From positions 1 through 64,000 of the forward strand of contig CAJJBO010000003.1 of assembly GCA_905182485.1 (NCBI GenBank): 64,000 nucleotides of DNA. Reading direction: 5' to 3'. This DNA is from an uncultured Luminiphilus sp. GTDB taxonomy: Bacteria > Pseudomonadota > Gammaproteobacteria > Pseudomonadales > Halieaceae. The notes below the pieces were generated by a model. The model ran no database searches and was not told the DNA's origin. It saw only the letters and a program-made list of their open reading frames with translations. Shown piece by piece: positions 39,384-51,150 of the stretch. The translations under genes and the position numbers were made by a program. How positions within the stretch are numbered: the first letter of the stretch is position 1; every line of letters starts with the position of its first letter.

Positions 39384-40008
39384 CGTCTTCTTCCCGATAA
39401 CGATAAGTTTTTGCGCGGATTTTCATCTCGAGTAGGGGCGCGCTGGCGTCGTCTCCGAGAATCTGAAAATCGTGTAACGTGACAATACGAGGCAAACTCG
39501 CCATACCAGAAATAAACGCGCCTAAGTCGTGATAAGAGCCAGTGGCTTCAATGGCAATGGGCAACTCAATATAAAAATTTTGCGTTTGCTCCTCTAAAAG
39601 ATCAATACGATTAATACGAAGACCATTCAGCTCACCTTTGCCTGTAATGTCCTCGAGCAGGCCTGGCACCTCGGTCTGAGAAGGCAATTGCGACACTAAA
39701 ACACCAAAGCGCTTCTCCATCTCTATCAATTGCGCCCTGTAAAGATCCAAATTAGCGGCTTCAAATGCTTTGGTTTCAAATACCTGCTTCAATTCCTGTT
39801 CTGATCGCTCGGCATCGGCTAACTGCTGATGGACGTCCCCAACATGAAGATAAAACCCGATGGCGATCGTCACGTCGTACAACAATGCCATTGCCAATGC
39901 TTTCGCCCAGACGGGCCAATTACCAAAATTGTCAAAATCAAGAACAGTCAGATCCAATTCAGCCAGATCAAACTCTCTCAGTGTGCGGAGCAGGTCTGTT
40001 CGGTTCAT
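39373..40008 (-). CDS. pilO: Type IV pilus inner-membrane protein PilO
   Basis: A bitopic protein with a short cytoplasmic N-terminus, one helix (WAKALAMALLYDVTIAIGFYLHV), a coiled coil (HQQLADAERSEQELKQVFETKAFEAANLDLYRAQLIEMEKRFGVL), and a ferredoxin-like periplasmic domain (GELNGLRINRIDLLEEQTQNFYIELPI). It pairs with PilN in the alignment subcomplex. The start overlaps the pilN stop as ATGA. Confidence 0.95.
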   Translation of the reverse strand: MNRTDLLRTLREFDLAELDLTVLDFDNFGNWPVWAKALAMALLYDVTIAIGFYLHVGDVHQQLADAERSEQELKQVFETKAFEAANLDLYRAQLIEMEKRFGVLVSQLPSQTEVPGLLEDITGKGELNGLRINRIDLLEEQTQNFYIELPIAIEATGSYHDLGAFISGMASLPRIVTLHDFQILGDDASAPLLEMKIRAKTYRYREEDDAG

Positions 40009-40564
40009 AGCGGTTGCTCAACGGCGTCTTCTGGCAGCTCAATGCCCACTGACAGCGTAAAGTGGGTCGCCTGTGTGCCGTAGTCGGGGGTTGCCTGCAC
40101 CGCATCTAAACTCGCCGCTTGCAGCCAACGCGACGCCTCCAAGCGGCGCATGAGACTAGAGACTCGGTTATTGGATTCTGCAATGCCCTCAATCGAGACG
40201 ACCTGAGCGTCGGTTTGCAGTGAAGTATAAAAAACCCCCTCAGGCACCGTTCGGACCAGCTGATCCAACAGCCTGACAATGACTGGCCGATTGCCCTGTA
40301 ACGCTTGTATCACCCTCATACGGTCTATCAGACGATTACGCTTGAGCTGCAAATCTCTGATCTCAGCGACCTCCTGATCAAGCAGTTTAATTTGAGTGGT
40401 CAATTTCCGGTTACGCGTCTCTTGATAAGCGATCTGATCGCTGATCGACCGCATCCCAAAGCCAGGCTGACAGCACAGCGAGGAACGCGGCCCCACACAG
40501 GCCCGTCAAAAACTGCTGGCGACGCGCTTGGCGACGCGTCTCACGCCAGGGCAATAAATTGATA

Positions 40565-40572
<8 letters not shown>
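40005..40572 (-). CDS. pilN: Type IV pilus protein PilN (one frame break)
   Basis: The canonical start MANINLLPWRETRRQARRQQ, which binds PilM, is present from ATG 40572. It is followed by the membrane helix (LTGLCGAAFLAVLSAWLW) in one frame; the rest (YQETRNRKLTTQIKLLDQEVAEIRDLQLKRNRLIDRM and VRTVPEGVFYTSLQTDAQ) is in the next frame, with the shift between about 40,425 and 40,465. The track shows only the second part, beginning at 40496. Corrected length is about 189 residues. The start codon overlaps the pilM end by 8 bases. Confidence 0.93.
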
Positions 40573-41657
<1,085 letters not shown>

Positions 41658-41900
41658 TCAATCCTTTGAGTGTGTCGATAGCCCAATCCAGAGCTAAAGT
41701 ATCACAGACACCCTAACACGCCGCGGTTTGGAATTTAAGTCCAGCCAGAATCGGTAAAAGGTCACTTAATACCGTGTGCAATGTGAAAACCCTACAGAAG
41801 CGCCGGTGGGTTTCCCTTATAGTTTCTCCACTTGCCCGGCGGCCATTGTCATGGACAGCCGAACGGCTTATCTCGGCATCAACGGCTCGGAGATCCCAGC

Positions 41901-44310
41901 GTGGTAAAAGCCAGAAAACTCATGCAATACGCTGCGCTACTCGCGAGCGTAGGAGTTTGGTGGTTAGCAGGCCTCTACCTTTACCTGAGCCCTAATCTGC
42001 CCGAAGCCGATACGCTACGCAATATCACCCTGCAAACGCCCATGCGGGTCGTCAGCAGAGAGGGCGCGCTGATTGGCCAGTTTGGGGAGCAAAAAAGAAA
42101 ACCCCTCCAATTTGACCAAATCCCACAAAGCTTTGTCGACGCACTACTCGCCGCAGAGGATGACGGTTTTTTCAGCCATTCCGGTATCGAGCCGCTGAGC
42201 CTGGGCAGGGCCATATCAGAGCTGGTGCTCACGGGTAAAAAAGGCAGCGGGGGCTCAACGCTCACCATGCAGGTCGCGCGCAACTACTTTCTCTCTCTTG
42301 AGCGAACCTTCTTGCGCAAATTCAACGAAATTTTGCTGGCACTAGAAATCGAACAAACGCTGTCTAAAGCTGAGATTTTTGAGCTCTATGTCAATCGCGT
42401 GTTCTTGGGGCACCGTGCCTACGGATTCGAGGCGGCAGCCGAAACCTACTACGGCAAATCCCTTGCCGACCTCAGCCTGCCACAACATGCCATGCTGGCC
42501 GGCATACCCAAAGCCCCCTCCCGCAATAACCCCCTGAGCAACCCGGATAAAGGCAAAATTCGGCGGGACTGGATATTGGGCCGGATGGCGAGCCTAGGCA
42601 AGATCACTGAGGCCGAAAAGATCGCGGCACGCAACACGCCCGTGAGCGCCGGTTTTTTTGGTCAGGTCGTTGAGGTGGATGCCGATTATGTGGCCGAAAT
42701 GGTCCGTCAGGAGATGGTTGAGCGTTTTGGCAATGCGGCTTACAACGATGGATATGTGGTCTTCACCACGATCGACGCAGGCATGCAGCAAGCCGCACAC
42801 GACGCCCTGCTAAAAGGTTTGCGCACCTACGACTGGCGTCACGGATGGCGGGGACCTGAGCGCCGTTTAGCCCCGCGTGAAGGGGAGACCGCGGGAGAAA
42901 CGCTGGCCCGCTGGCACGAGGCACTGCGCGCGATGCCCACGATCGCTGAACTACCGCCCGCTATTGTGACCGAGGTCAGCGAGAACGGTGCGACCGCCCT
43001 CATGAAGTCTGGCGACGCCATTTTAGTCCCGTGGCAGGATATATCTTGCCAAGGTCCGCCGCTACCGCTCAATCAATCAAACCGCTGTACCTGAAAAGAC
43101 CGCCGCCGATTTACTCGCCCCCGGAGATTTAATCCGAGTTCGTTTGGTCGAGGGGCAATGGCGCCTTACGCAAGTGCCGAAAGCGCAATCCGCATTAGTG
43201 TCGTTGGACCCAAAGCATGGTGCCATTCGCGCGCTGGTCGGTGGCATGGGATTCGAATTATCTAAATTCAACCGCGCGACCCAAGCGCGGCGACAACCAG
43301 GCAGTAACTTCAAACCGTTTCTTTATGCCAGCGCCCTCACTCGGGGCATCACCCCGTCGACCGTGATCAACGACGCACCAGTCGTTCTGGACAACCTAGC
43401 GGCGGCAGAGATTTGGCGCCCTGAGAACGACAGCGGTAAATTCTATGGCCCCACTAGGTTGCGGGAAGCGCTCGCGTTTTCGCGTAATTTGGTCTCTATT
43501 CGGGTATTACAGCGCGTGGGGGTGAGGACCTTTATCGACTTTGTGGAGGGGCTTGGCTTCAATACCGAAGGCATGCAGGCAAACCTCACGCTGGCTTTAG
43601 GAACTCATGCCTTCACGCCTCTTGATATCGCGACGGGTTATACCATTCTCGCGAACGAGGGCTTCAAAGTAGAACCTTGGCTTATCGACCGTATCGAGAA
43701 TGCGAAAGGCGACATCCTGTACGCCGCCGATCCCCTCGTGGCCTGTCCCGAGTGCACGAATACTCAGCTAGCAGAGGACGAGATGACCCGCATGGAGGAT
43801 ATTTTAGGTACCGCTGTGCCAGAGGTGCGCGCTGCGACTCGCGTCATGGATCCGAGAGTGGCGTACATCGTTGCTTCGTTTTTACGAGAGGCCATACAGC
43901 GCGGCACGGGTCGCCGAGCAAAAGTGCTAGAGCGAACCGATATTGGCGGTAAAACCGGCACCACTAACGGACCGAGAGATGCTTGGTTCTCTGGGTTCAA
44001 CGGTGACTTAGTCACGACTACTTGGCTGGGGTTCGACGACTACAGCCCGCTGGGCCGAAGAGAGTTCGGTGGCACAGCCGCCCTGCCCATTTGGATTGAT
44101 TTCATGCGCGAGGCTTTGCCGGCACCCCAACCCGATGCCCCCATGCCACCCGGTATTGTGCGACTCAGCGTCGATCGGGACTCCGGTTTGCGAGTGCAAG
44201 GCAATCCCAGCAATAGCGTCATGGAGTATTTTTTGGAGGAGTCACTGCCGGACTGGGGTAACAATGCGAGTGAACCGATCGATACTGAAACGCTCGAAGG
44301 GATTTTTTAA
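41901..44310 (+). CDS. mrcA: Penicillin-binding protein 1A (one frame break)
   Basis: Bifunctional cell-wall synthase. The GTG at 41901 follows GGAG by eight bases and gives a short cytoplasmic tail, a membrane helix (YAALLASVGVWWLAGLYLYL), then the GT51 domain with catalytic Glu in LLAAEDDGFFSHSGIEP and GGSTLTMQVARNYF. The OB-like linker breaks near 43,047, where two bases seem lost in TGGGCC (expected ISWAKVRRY). The transpeptidase follows with SNFK (PGSNFKPFLYA), SRN and KTGTT. Corrected length is about 800. Divergent from pilM and ending in a bidirectional terminator. Confidence 0.95.
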
Positions 44311-44313
44311 GCC

Positions 44314-44341
44314 AAAAAAAAGCCGGCAAAGCCGGCTTTTT
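44314..44341. terminator. Bidirectional terminator between mrcA and rpmE
   Basis: The 7-bp stem AGCCGGC / GCCGGCT with an AAA loop is flanked by seven A on the left and five T on the right, so it can serve both convergent genes. It starts four bases after the mrcA stop. Confidence 0.92.
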
Positions 44342-44356
44342 AAAGCAATCCTGCGC

Positions 44357-44575
44357 TCACTTTGAGAGGCTACGCCCACCGAATCGCTTGTTAAAACGAT
44401 CCACTCGACCACCTGTATCAACCATCTTCTGCTTGCCGGTATAAAAGGGATGGCATTGGCTACAAACATCCAAAGAAATGTCCGCACCCAAGGTAGAGCG
44501 AGTCAGATATTTAGTGCCAGTCGAAACATCGACGAAGGCAATAGGGTTGAGCTTTGGATGAATATCAGCTTTCAC
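44357..44575 (-). CDS. rpmE: 50S ribosomal protein L31 with only one CxxC
   Basis: A 72-residue L31: [30 protein letters not shown], then [33 protein letters not shown]. The C-terminal CxxC (residues 38 and 41) is kept, but the first Cys pair of the zinc-type protein (CSCG) is replaced by VDVST, so canonical four-Cys zinc binding is not possible. The rest matches type-A proteins. The gene is alone on the minus strand and convergent with mrcA. Confidence 0.95.
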   Translation of the reverse strand: MKADIHPKLNPIAFVDVSTGTKYLTRSTLGADISLDVCSQCHPFYTGKQKMVDTGGRVDRFNKRFGGRSLSK

Positions 44576-44709
44576 AGTAGTGTCCTTTCGGAGGTTTCGA
44601 GCTATCCCTGACGCGCTTTAAAGCGAGCCTCCACCGATAGCAACATGGAATACGCCCACTCCCACGCTTTAGTACACTAGGGACCATTAAGAAGCATATT
44701 GAGTCCAGC

Positions 44710-46914
44710 TTGACCGACACCGCTCAAAACATCTCCCACGATCAAACGATCTGGCGCTGTGCTGTTCCGACACCACTGAGGCGGCTATTTGATTATCTGC
44801 CACCGGAGGGATGGTCGGGCAACATTGAGCCCGGAAGCAGAGTGCGCGTCCCTTTTGGTCATCGCATATTGGTCGCCATCGTGGTGAGTCAAGCCAGAAC
44901 ATCTGACCTACCCTCGGCGCGACTGCGTCATTGCGCCGCTGTCTTAGATACCAAGCCACTTTATTCAACGTCACTGAATCAGTTAGTGCAGTGGGCGGCC
45001 GAGTACTATCAGCATCCGGTCGGTGAAGTGTGGCCCTTGGCGCTGTCACCCGGTGAGCGGCGGGGTCATCCCGAGCGTCCCCTGGGGAGTCCCGGTATCA
45101 AACTCACCCTTCGGGGCGGCGGTTTGGCACCCAACACGCCCCATGGCGCACCAAAACAAGCGAGTTTGATCGACTTATTGCGAACAGACCCCCTAAAACT
45201 GGACAAAGCCAGAGCACTGGGTTTTCAGCGCTCGGTGATCAACGCACTGATCGAAAAAAACCTCGTCGAAACCTGTGAGATCGTCCGACCGGAGCCATGG
45301 CAGACAAAAACAGCCCCCTTGCCTGCCAATCCGGAGCAGCAGTCGGCGATCGATAGCGTGCGGTCGTCTTTACATCACTTCCAGGTTCACCTGCTTTATG
45401 GCATTACTGGTAGCGGTAAAACCGAGGTCTATCTCCAAACGATTGCCACCTGCCTTAATCAAGGTCGGCAGGCCCTCGTGTTACTGCCTGAAATTGCACT
45501 GACACCACAAACCCTAGCCCGGTTCGAAGCGCGGTTCGAGGCCCCTGTGGTTGCCTTGCACTCTGGGATTGGCGACGCAGCGCGAGATCGCGCATGGGCC
45601 GCCGCACGTCACGGCCATGCCGCCATCATTTTAGGAACACGGTCTACCGTATTTGTCCCGATGAACCGCTTGGGTCTGATTGTGGTCGACGAGGAGCATG
45701 ACGCCGCTTTCATACAACAAGATGGGCTGCGTTACTCCGGATAAAGCGTCGCCATTAAACGTGCTCAGCTTGAGGGATGTAACGTTCTGTTAGGCAGCGC
45801 CACACCGAGTCTGGAAAGCTGGCATAACGCTGAAAAGCAGCGCTACCAGCGCCACGTGCTCTCTCAACGTGCGGGCAACAGCCAACTGCCAGAGCAACGC
45901 CTCATAGACATCAGTGGGCTGGAGCTGTCCGCTGGATTATCTGCCGAATTGATCAGTCATATTGAGCAAACACTGATTAACGGGGAGCAGGTACTGGTTT
46001 TTCTCAATCGCCGTGGCTTTGCCAATGCGTTGCTGTGCCATGACTGTGGCTGGAGCAGTGACTGTCCCGATTGTGACGCACGTATGACACTCCATAAAAT
46101 ACCCCCGGCTCTACATTGCCATCATTGTGACCGCCGTAATCCCCTCCCAAGCCACTGCCCTGCCTGCAGTAGTAGGCGCTTAGTCGGCACCGGTATTGGC
46201 ACACAGCAGACGGAGACGTTCCTGGCTGAACGCTTTGCGACTTACCCAGTGGTTCGAGTCGACAGTGATACGGTGACCAGCAAAGCTGCGATACCAGAGC
46301 TGATCGATCAACTCGCCAGCGCTGACCCTATTCTCATGATTGGCACCCAAATGCTCAGCAAAGGTCACCACTTTCCCCACGTGACACTGGTGGCAGTCGT
46401 CGATGCAGACGCGCTGCTCTTCAGCCCCGACTTTCGTGGCGAAGAACGGCTACTGCAGCTGTTAACCCAAGTCGCTGGCCGAGCTGGTCGGGACCGCAAA
46501 CAGGGGCAGGTCATTATTCAGACTCGACAGCCCGAGCACCCTTTAATACGGGGGCTTGACGCGCCCTACCATAGCTTACTTCCCGACCTGCTGAGGCAGC
46601 GAGCACAGGCCCATTTGCCACCCTACGGCGCCCTTGCGGTCATCCGGTGTGACAGCCACAGCAAACAAGAAGGCCTCGACTTTCTTCGCGCATTGAAGGA
46701 GGGGACACCGGCCATTGAGGCCCACTACATTGGACCCCTGCCCGCGGCAATGGCGCGACGAAAAAATCGCTACCGCAGCCAATTGATTATCACTGCCAAA
46801 ACGCGGCCCGCTTTAGCGCATACTGTTGCCGCACTCGTCTCTCAGGCAGAATTGGGATCGCGTCCGCGCCAGTTCAGTTGGTCAGTCGATATCGACCCCT
46901 ATGAAGCCTTGTGA
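44710..46914 (+). CDS. priA: Primosomal protein N' PriA (in-frame stop)
   Basis: The replication restart helicase. From TTG 44710: the 3'-end binding domain (WRCAVPTPLRRLFDYLPPEG), Walker A GITGSGKTE, and DEEHD with the following FIQQDGLRYS. There the codons GGA TAA AGC (stop at 45742-45744) replace the expected SARDVA, and the same frame continues VAIKRAQLEGCNVLLGSATPSLESW. Then the zinc cysteines (CHDCGWSSDCPDCD, HCHHCDRRN, SHCPACSS) and helicase motifs to TAG-free C-terminus. Because the frame is unchanged, a base substitution or two compensating errors is needed. Length about 734. Start codon weakly supported. Confidence 0.93.
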
Positions 46915-47006
46915 ATTCCTTGGCTGGAGCAAGCCCAGTGGGTCGGCGATAATGTGCGGCGAGCCGTGCGACCCGCGCAGCAGAACATAACGTTAACAGG
47001 ACAACC

Positions 47007-48692
47007 ATGAAATCTGAACTGGCTACGCTGATTACTTCAGGGTTACAAAAACTCGTCGCGGAGGACGTGCTGCCGGTCATGCCCGATGTCGCGCCACAAA
47101 TCGACCACCCAAAAGATACCGCGCATGGCGACCTGTCCTGCAATATCGCCATGGTATTAGCCAAACAAGCGAAAATCCCACCGAGAGATCTAGCGACACA
47201 ACTGATTGCCGCACTGCCCAATAACACGCTGATTGAGCGAACCGATATTGCTGGGCCTGGGTTCATTAACTTTTTTATTAGGGCCAATCAGCACACCGCT
47301 ATCATCGGCACCATCTTGGGAGCCAAGGATCAATATGGTCGCTGTGACATCGGCCGCGGGCGGCGAGTCCAGGTGGAATTTGTCTCGGCGAACCCAACCG
47401 GGCCACTTCATGTTGGCCACGGCAGGGGCGCCGCCATTGGAGATTCTCTCGGGCGCCTGCTCACCGCGACGGGTTGGTCGGTTCAGCGAGAGTTCTACTA
47501 CAACGATGCCGGACAACAGATTAATAATTTGGCGCTGTCAGTTCAGGCCCGGGCAAAAGGCAAAGGGCCCGAGGATCCAGAATGGCCAGTAGACGGGTAT
47601 CGCGGCGAATATATTCAGGATGTTGCCACTGCTTATCAAGCGGGCGATACCGTGCACGCTGCCGACCGCACCATTACTGCGGACGGCGACCTGAATAACC
47701 TTGACGCTATTCAGGCATTTTCCGTTGCCTGCCTCCGTCGTGAGCAAGATCAAGACCTGCGATCATTTTCGGTCCTGTTCGACCGCTACTTTCTAGAGTC
47801 CTCGCTTTACGAGTCAGGTGCAGTTGCTACAACCGTGAGGGCATTGGAGGACAATGGTCACACCTATGAAGATCAAGAGGCACTATGGCTCAAAACGACT
47901 GATTTTGGCGACGACAAAGACCGGGTCATGCGCAAGCGCGATGGCGGTTATACCTACTTTGTACCCGATGTCGCTTACCATCATGACAAGTGGCAACGCG
48001 GCTTTGAGCGTGTCATCAATGAGCAAGGTGCCGATCATCACAGTACCATCACTCGGGTCCGAGCCGGGTTACAGGGCCTCGACGTAAATATCCCCAAGGG
48101 GTGGCCGGAGTATGTGCTTCACCAAATGGTGACGGTGATGCGAGACGGCAGTGAGGTCAAACTATCGAAGCGTGCTGGCAGCTATGTGACGCTGCGGGAC
48201 CTCATCGAGTGGGTTGGGTGTGATGCCACGCGTTTTTTCTTAGTCGCTAGAGCGCCGACCTCTCAACTGACATTCGATATCGACTTAGCGCTTGCGCGCA
48301 GTAACGAAAATCCGGTTTATTACATCCAGTACGCGCACGCACGCTGCGCCAGCTTGCTCCTCAAAGCAGAGACATTATTAGGCGACGAAGGCGCCATGGC
48401 CGGACTGCCTCACATTGACACCCTGACTGAGCCAGAGACATTAGGACTGATCATCAACCTCACCCGATTCCCCGATGTGGTTGTCGCTGCCGCTGAACGA
48501 CTTGAGCCACATGATGTGGCGAATTATCTTCGCCAAGTCGCCGCTGACTTTCACAGCTTCTACAACGCTCACAAGATTCTCGACGCAGCGCCTGACACCG
48601 CTCTTGCGAGACTCGCACTGGTCGCGGCAACCCAGCAAGTCATTGCTAGCGGGCTTGATCTACTGGGTGTCTCGGCACCTGAGTCAATGTAA
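47007..48692 (+). CDS. argS: Arginyl-tRNA synthetase
   Basis: A complete 561-residue class I synthetase that attaches arginine to tRNA. The N-terminal Add-1 domain (DTAHGDLSCNIAMVLAKQAK) is followed by the HIGH-like motif in NPTGPLHVGHGRGAAIGDSLGRLL, the KMSKS-like KLSKRAGSYVTLRDLIEWVG, and an anticodon-binding domain ending YNAHKILDAAPDTALARLALV. The ribosome-binding site AACAGGA precedes ATG. It is next to priA in an order conserved in many gammaproteobacteria. Confidence 0.97.
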   Translation: MKSELATLITSGLQKLVAEDVLPVMPDVAPQIDHPKDTAHGDLSCNIAMVLAKQAKIPPRDLATQLIAALPNNTLIERTDIAGPGFINFFIRANQHTAIIGTILGAKDQYGRCDIGRGRRVQVEFVSANPTGPLHVGHGRGAAIGDSLGRLLTATGWSVQREFYYNDAGQQINNLALSVQARAKGKGPEDPEWPVDGYRGEYIQDVATAYQAGDTVHAADRTITADGDLNNLDAIQAFSVACLRREQDQDLRSFSVLFDRYFLESSLYESGAVATTVRALEDNGHTYEDQEALWLKTTDFGDDKDRVMRKRDGGYTYFVPDVAYHHDKWQRGFERVINEQGADHHSTITRVRAGLQGLDVNIPKGWPEYVLHQMVTVMRDGSEVKLSKRAGSYVTLRDLIEWVGCDATRFFLVARAPTSQLTFDIDLALARSNENPVYYIQYAHARCASLLLKAETLLGDEGAMAGLPHIDTLTEPETLGLIINLTRFPDVVVAAAERLEPHDVANYLRQVAADFHSFYNAHKILDAAPDTALARLALVAATQQVIASGLDLLGVSAPESM

Positions 48693-48694
48693 TC

Positions 48695-49261
48695 ATGGCT
48701 AGATCACCACAAAAACCAAAGCCAAAATCCGCTGCAACGCGCCATAACGCCGGGCACGACACTCACAACGCGCCGCCGACACTCACCAAAGCGCATCTCC
48801 ACGGTGCGATGGCGGGCGCGCTAGCCGGGGTAATGGCGACGCTCAGTATTAGCCATTGGTTAGCGCAACCAGACCCCAACCTGGTGGCAGAAACAATGCC
48901 GGCAGCCACCACGGTTGTTGAGCCCGCACCCCGCTTTGTTTTTGATACGGTTTTACCAAATGAGGAAGTCGATTTAACGCCTGACATTGAGCCCGCCGAG
49001 TTAACCACTGATGGCACCCATACTGCTGACTACCTGCTGCAAGTAGGCTCTTTCAGGCAGGAGGAAGATGCCGATCGGCGGCGGGGTGAGCTCGCGTTAC
49101 TGGGACTAGAGGCCGCGGTTGAGCTCACTAACGGAGATAACGGTCGCTGGTATCGGGTCTACATGGGGCCTTTTGCGAGCCGCTCTGAAATAGCGCGTGC
49201 CCGCTCTATGGCGGCGCAAGCGAATATGGATACGCTACTGCTGAAACGGGAATCGCCATGA
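48695..49261 (+). CDS. SPOR-domain cell-division protein (FtsN-like)
   Basis: A 188-residue bitopic protein: a basic cytoplasmic N-terminus, one helix (GAMAGALAGVMATLSISHWL), a Pro/Glu-rich linker, and a C-terminal SPOR domain (YLLQVGSFRQEEDADRRRGELALLGLEAAVELTNGDNGRWYRVYMGPFASRSEI) that binds denuded septal peptidoglycan. In related genomes the gene after argS is FtsN-like. The stop overlaps the next ATG by four bases. hslV and hslU, which usually follow, are absent here. Confidence 0.88.
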   Translation: MARSPQKPKPKSAATRHNAGHDTHNAPPTLTKAHLHGAMAGALAGVMATLSISHWLAQPDPNLVAETMPAATTVVEPAPRFVFDTVLPNEEVDLTPDIEPAELTTDGTHTADYLLQVGSFRQEEDADRRRGELALLGLEAAVELTNGDNGRWYRVYMGPFASRSEIARARSMAAQANMDTLLLKRESP

Positions 49262-49653
49262 GCGTCACAACACCACAGCGCGTTACCCGACTACATTACG
49301 CACGCAGTCGGCGAAAACTCGAACTCACGTTTGACGATAATGCCGCATTCGAACTCAGCGCGGAATACTTGCGTGTTTTTTCTCCCTCCGCAGAAGTGCG
49401 AGGCCACGGCGCTGGGCAGGAGATCTTGCAGACTGGCAAATCATCGGTGGAAATTGTGGCGATTGCGCCCGTCGGACACTATGCGGCGCAAATCACGTTT
49501 GATGACGGACACGACTCGGGCCTGTATAGCTGGGCCTACCTGCGCGATCTGGCCGAACAGCAGGACCAATATTGGCATCAATACTTGCAGCAGCTTGCCG
49601 CGGCCGGGAAATCTAGGGATGCGGACTCACAAGTGCTACATTTTCAGCCCTGA
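49258..49653 (+). CDS. DUF971 protein
   Basis: A 131-residue DUF971 (gamma-butyrobetaine-hydroxylase N-terminal-like) domain: RVTRLHYARSRRKLELTFDDNAAFELSAEYLRVFSPSAEV, and VGHYAAQITFDDGHDSGLYSWAYLRDLAEQQ. The domain appears in Fe-S cluster-related and hydroxylase contexts, but stand-alone copies are of unknown function. It overlaps the SPOR gene as ATGA and precedes ubiE, in the conserved order of related genomes. Confidence 0.9.
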   Translation: MSVTTPQRVTRLHYARSRRKLELTFDDNAAFELSAEYLRVFSPSAEVRGHGAGQEILQTGKSSVEIVAIAPVGHYAAQITFDDGHDSGLYSWAYLRDLAEQQDQYWHQYLQQLAAAGKSRDADSQVLHFQP

Positions 49654-49728
49654 ACAGACACTCGCTGCTCAGGTACACTGGCCGGTCCGTTAACGGAGTT
49701 GCCACAGGGCAACAGTGAGCACCCGGAT

Positions 49729-50506
49729 ATGACAAACGACACCACCAGCACGCCTCACGACGAGGACAGCACGACCGACTTTGGTTTTAACCGGGTTAAC
49801 CGGGGCGATAAGGCCGGCATGGTGCGAGGAGTCTTTGATTCCGTTGCGGGGCGCTATGACCTAATGAACGATCTCATGTCGGGGGGCATTCATCGCATTT
49901 GGAAACGATTCACCATTGAACTCAGTGCCGTGCGGCCGGGGCAAACAGTTTTAGATATCGCTGGCGGCACAGGGGATCTGGCGGCCAAATTTTCTCGCTT
50001 AGTGGGGCCAGAGGGCCAAGTTATTTTGGCGGACATCAACGCGGCAATGCTCGCGGTGGGACGCGACCGACTCATCGACAAAGGCGCGACCGGTAATGTC
50101 CAAGTCGTTCAAGCCGACGCGCAACAATTGCCTTTTGAAGACAATAGTATTGACTGCATTACGATTGCTTTTGGTCTGCGTAATGTCACCGATAAAGACC
50201 ATGGCGATGCGCTCTATGCTGCGCGTTTTACGGCCAGGCGGTAGGTTACTGGTGTTGGAGTTTTCCAAGCCGACCTCAGCACTGCTGGGCAAACTCTACG
50301 ATCAGTATTCGTTTCAAATATTACCCGCGATGGGCCGACTGATAGCACAGGATGCAGAAAGCTATCGCTATTTGGCAGAGTCTATCCGCCAGCATCCTGA
50401 TCAGGAAACGCTGCTGGAAATGATGGGGACGGCAGGATTCGCCAATTGCCGTTACCACAATATGACAGGGGGCGTCGTAGCGCTCCATCAAGGTTTTAAA
50501 GCGTGA
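49729..50506 (+). CDS. ubiE: Ubiquinone/menaquinone C-methyltransferase UbiE (one frame break)
   Basis: The SAM methyltransferase that adds the C2/C3 methyl in ubiquinone synthesis. First part: [42 protein letters not shown], the SAM loop [16 protein letters not shown], and [16 protein letters not shown]. The frame shifts near 50,199 (extra C) and continues [22 protein letters not shown] to the normal ending [10 protein letters not shown] choose ATG 49729 rather than the TTG at 49699, where GGAG abuts the start codon with no spacing. The stop overlaps ubiJ as GTGA. Confidence 0.94.
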
Positions 50507-51150
50507 CCCAGCACGACCCTGCGTTATTGAGTGCTGCGCTTGCGGGTATCGAACGGGCACTTAACCAGGCCATTGCGTTGTCGCCCACCTCGCATGGCGA
50601 ACTCGCTGAGCTTGCTGGAACCGTGCTGGGTGTCGAGGTCACAACCTTTGATTTGACAGTCTATCTCGACATCACTTCTGGCACTGAGGCGAGGCTTTTA
50701 ACGCACTGCGAGCTGCCTACGGCTGCTTTTGTGCGCGGTACAGTCGAGGACTTCGCATCACTAGCCTCTTCGAAAGATCCCGCGGCAGTCCTCATCAATA
50801 GCGGCATTGAGCTAGAGGGCAATAGCGCCAGCCTCATTGCGTTACAGCAGGTTATTTCGCGCATGGATATCGACTGGGAAGCGCCGTTAGTCGCCACACT
50901 GGGTGACGTCATGGGTCACCAAATTGCGGAAACACTGCGCCGTATTTTTCGCTGGGGAGAAGGCGCTCACGCCAGTTTGCGGCGACAGGTCTCGGAGTTT
51001 GTATTAGAGGAGGCGCGCTTAACCCCACCCAAAGCCGAGCTCGAATATTTTTTTGACGCCGTACAGTCCTTATCGATGCAAGTCGATCGCGTTCAAAGTA
51101 AATTTGAAAAATTACGCGCCAAAGTCGAGCAGAAGCGGGGGCAGGCATGA
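50503..51150 (+). CDS. ubiJ: Ubiquinone biosynthesis accessory factor UbiJ
   Basis: A 215-residue SCP2-type lipid-binding protein that holds ubiquinone intermediates in the soluble Ubi complex. The N-terminal SCP2 fold spans [21 protein letters not shown] to [13 protein letters not shown]. The C-terminal coiled coil ([32 protein letters not shown]) is typical. It overlaps ubiE and ubiB starts by four bases, so all three are translationally coupled. Confidence 0.93.
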   Translation: MTQHDPALLSAALAGIERALNQAIALSPTSHGELAELAGTVLGVEVTTFDLTVYLDITSGTEARLLTHCELPTAAFVRGTVEDFASLASSKDPAAVLINSGIELEGNSASLIALQQVISRMDIDWEAPLVATLGDVMGHQIAETLRRIFRWGEGAHASLRRQVSEFVLEEARLTPPKAELEYFFDAVQSLSMQVDRVQSKFEKLRAKVEQKRGQA

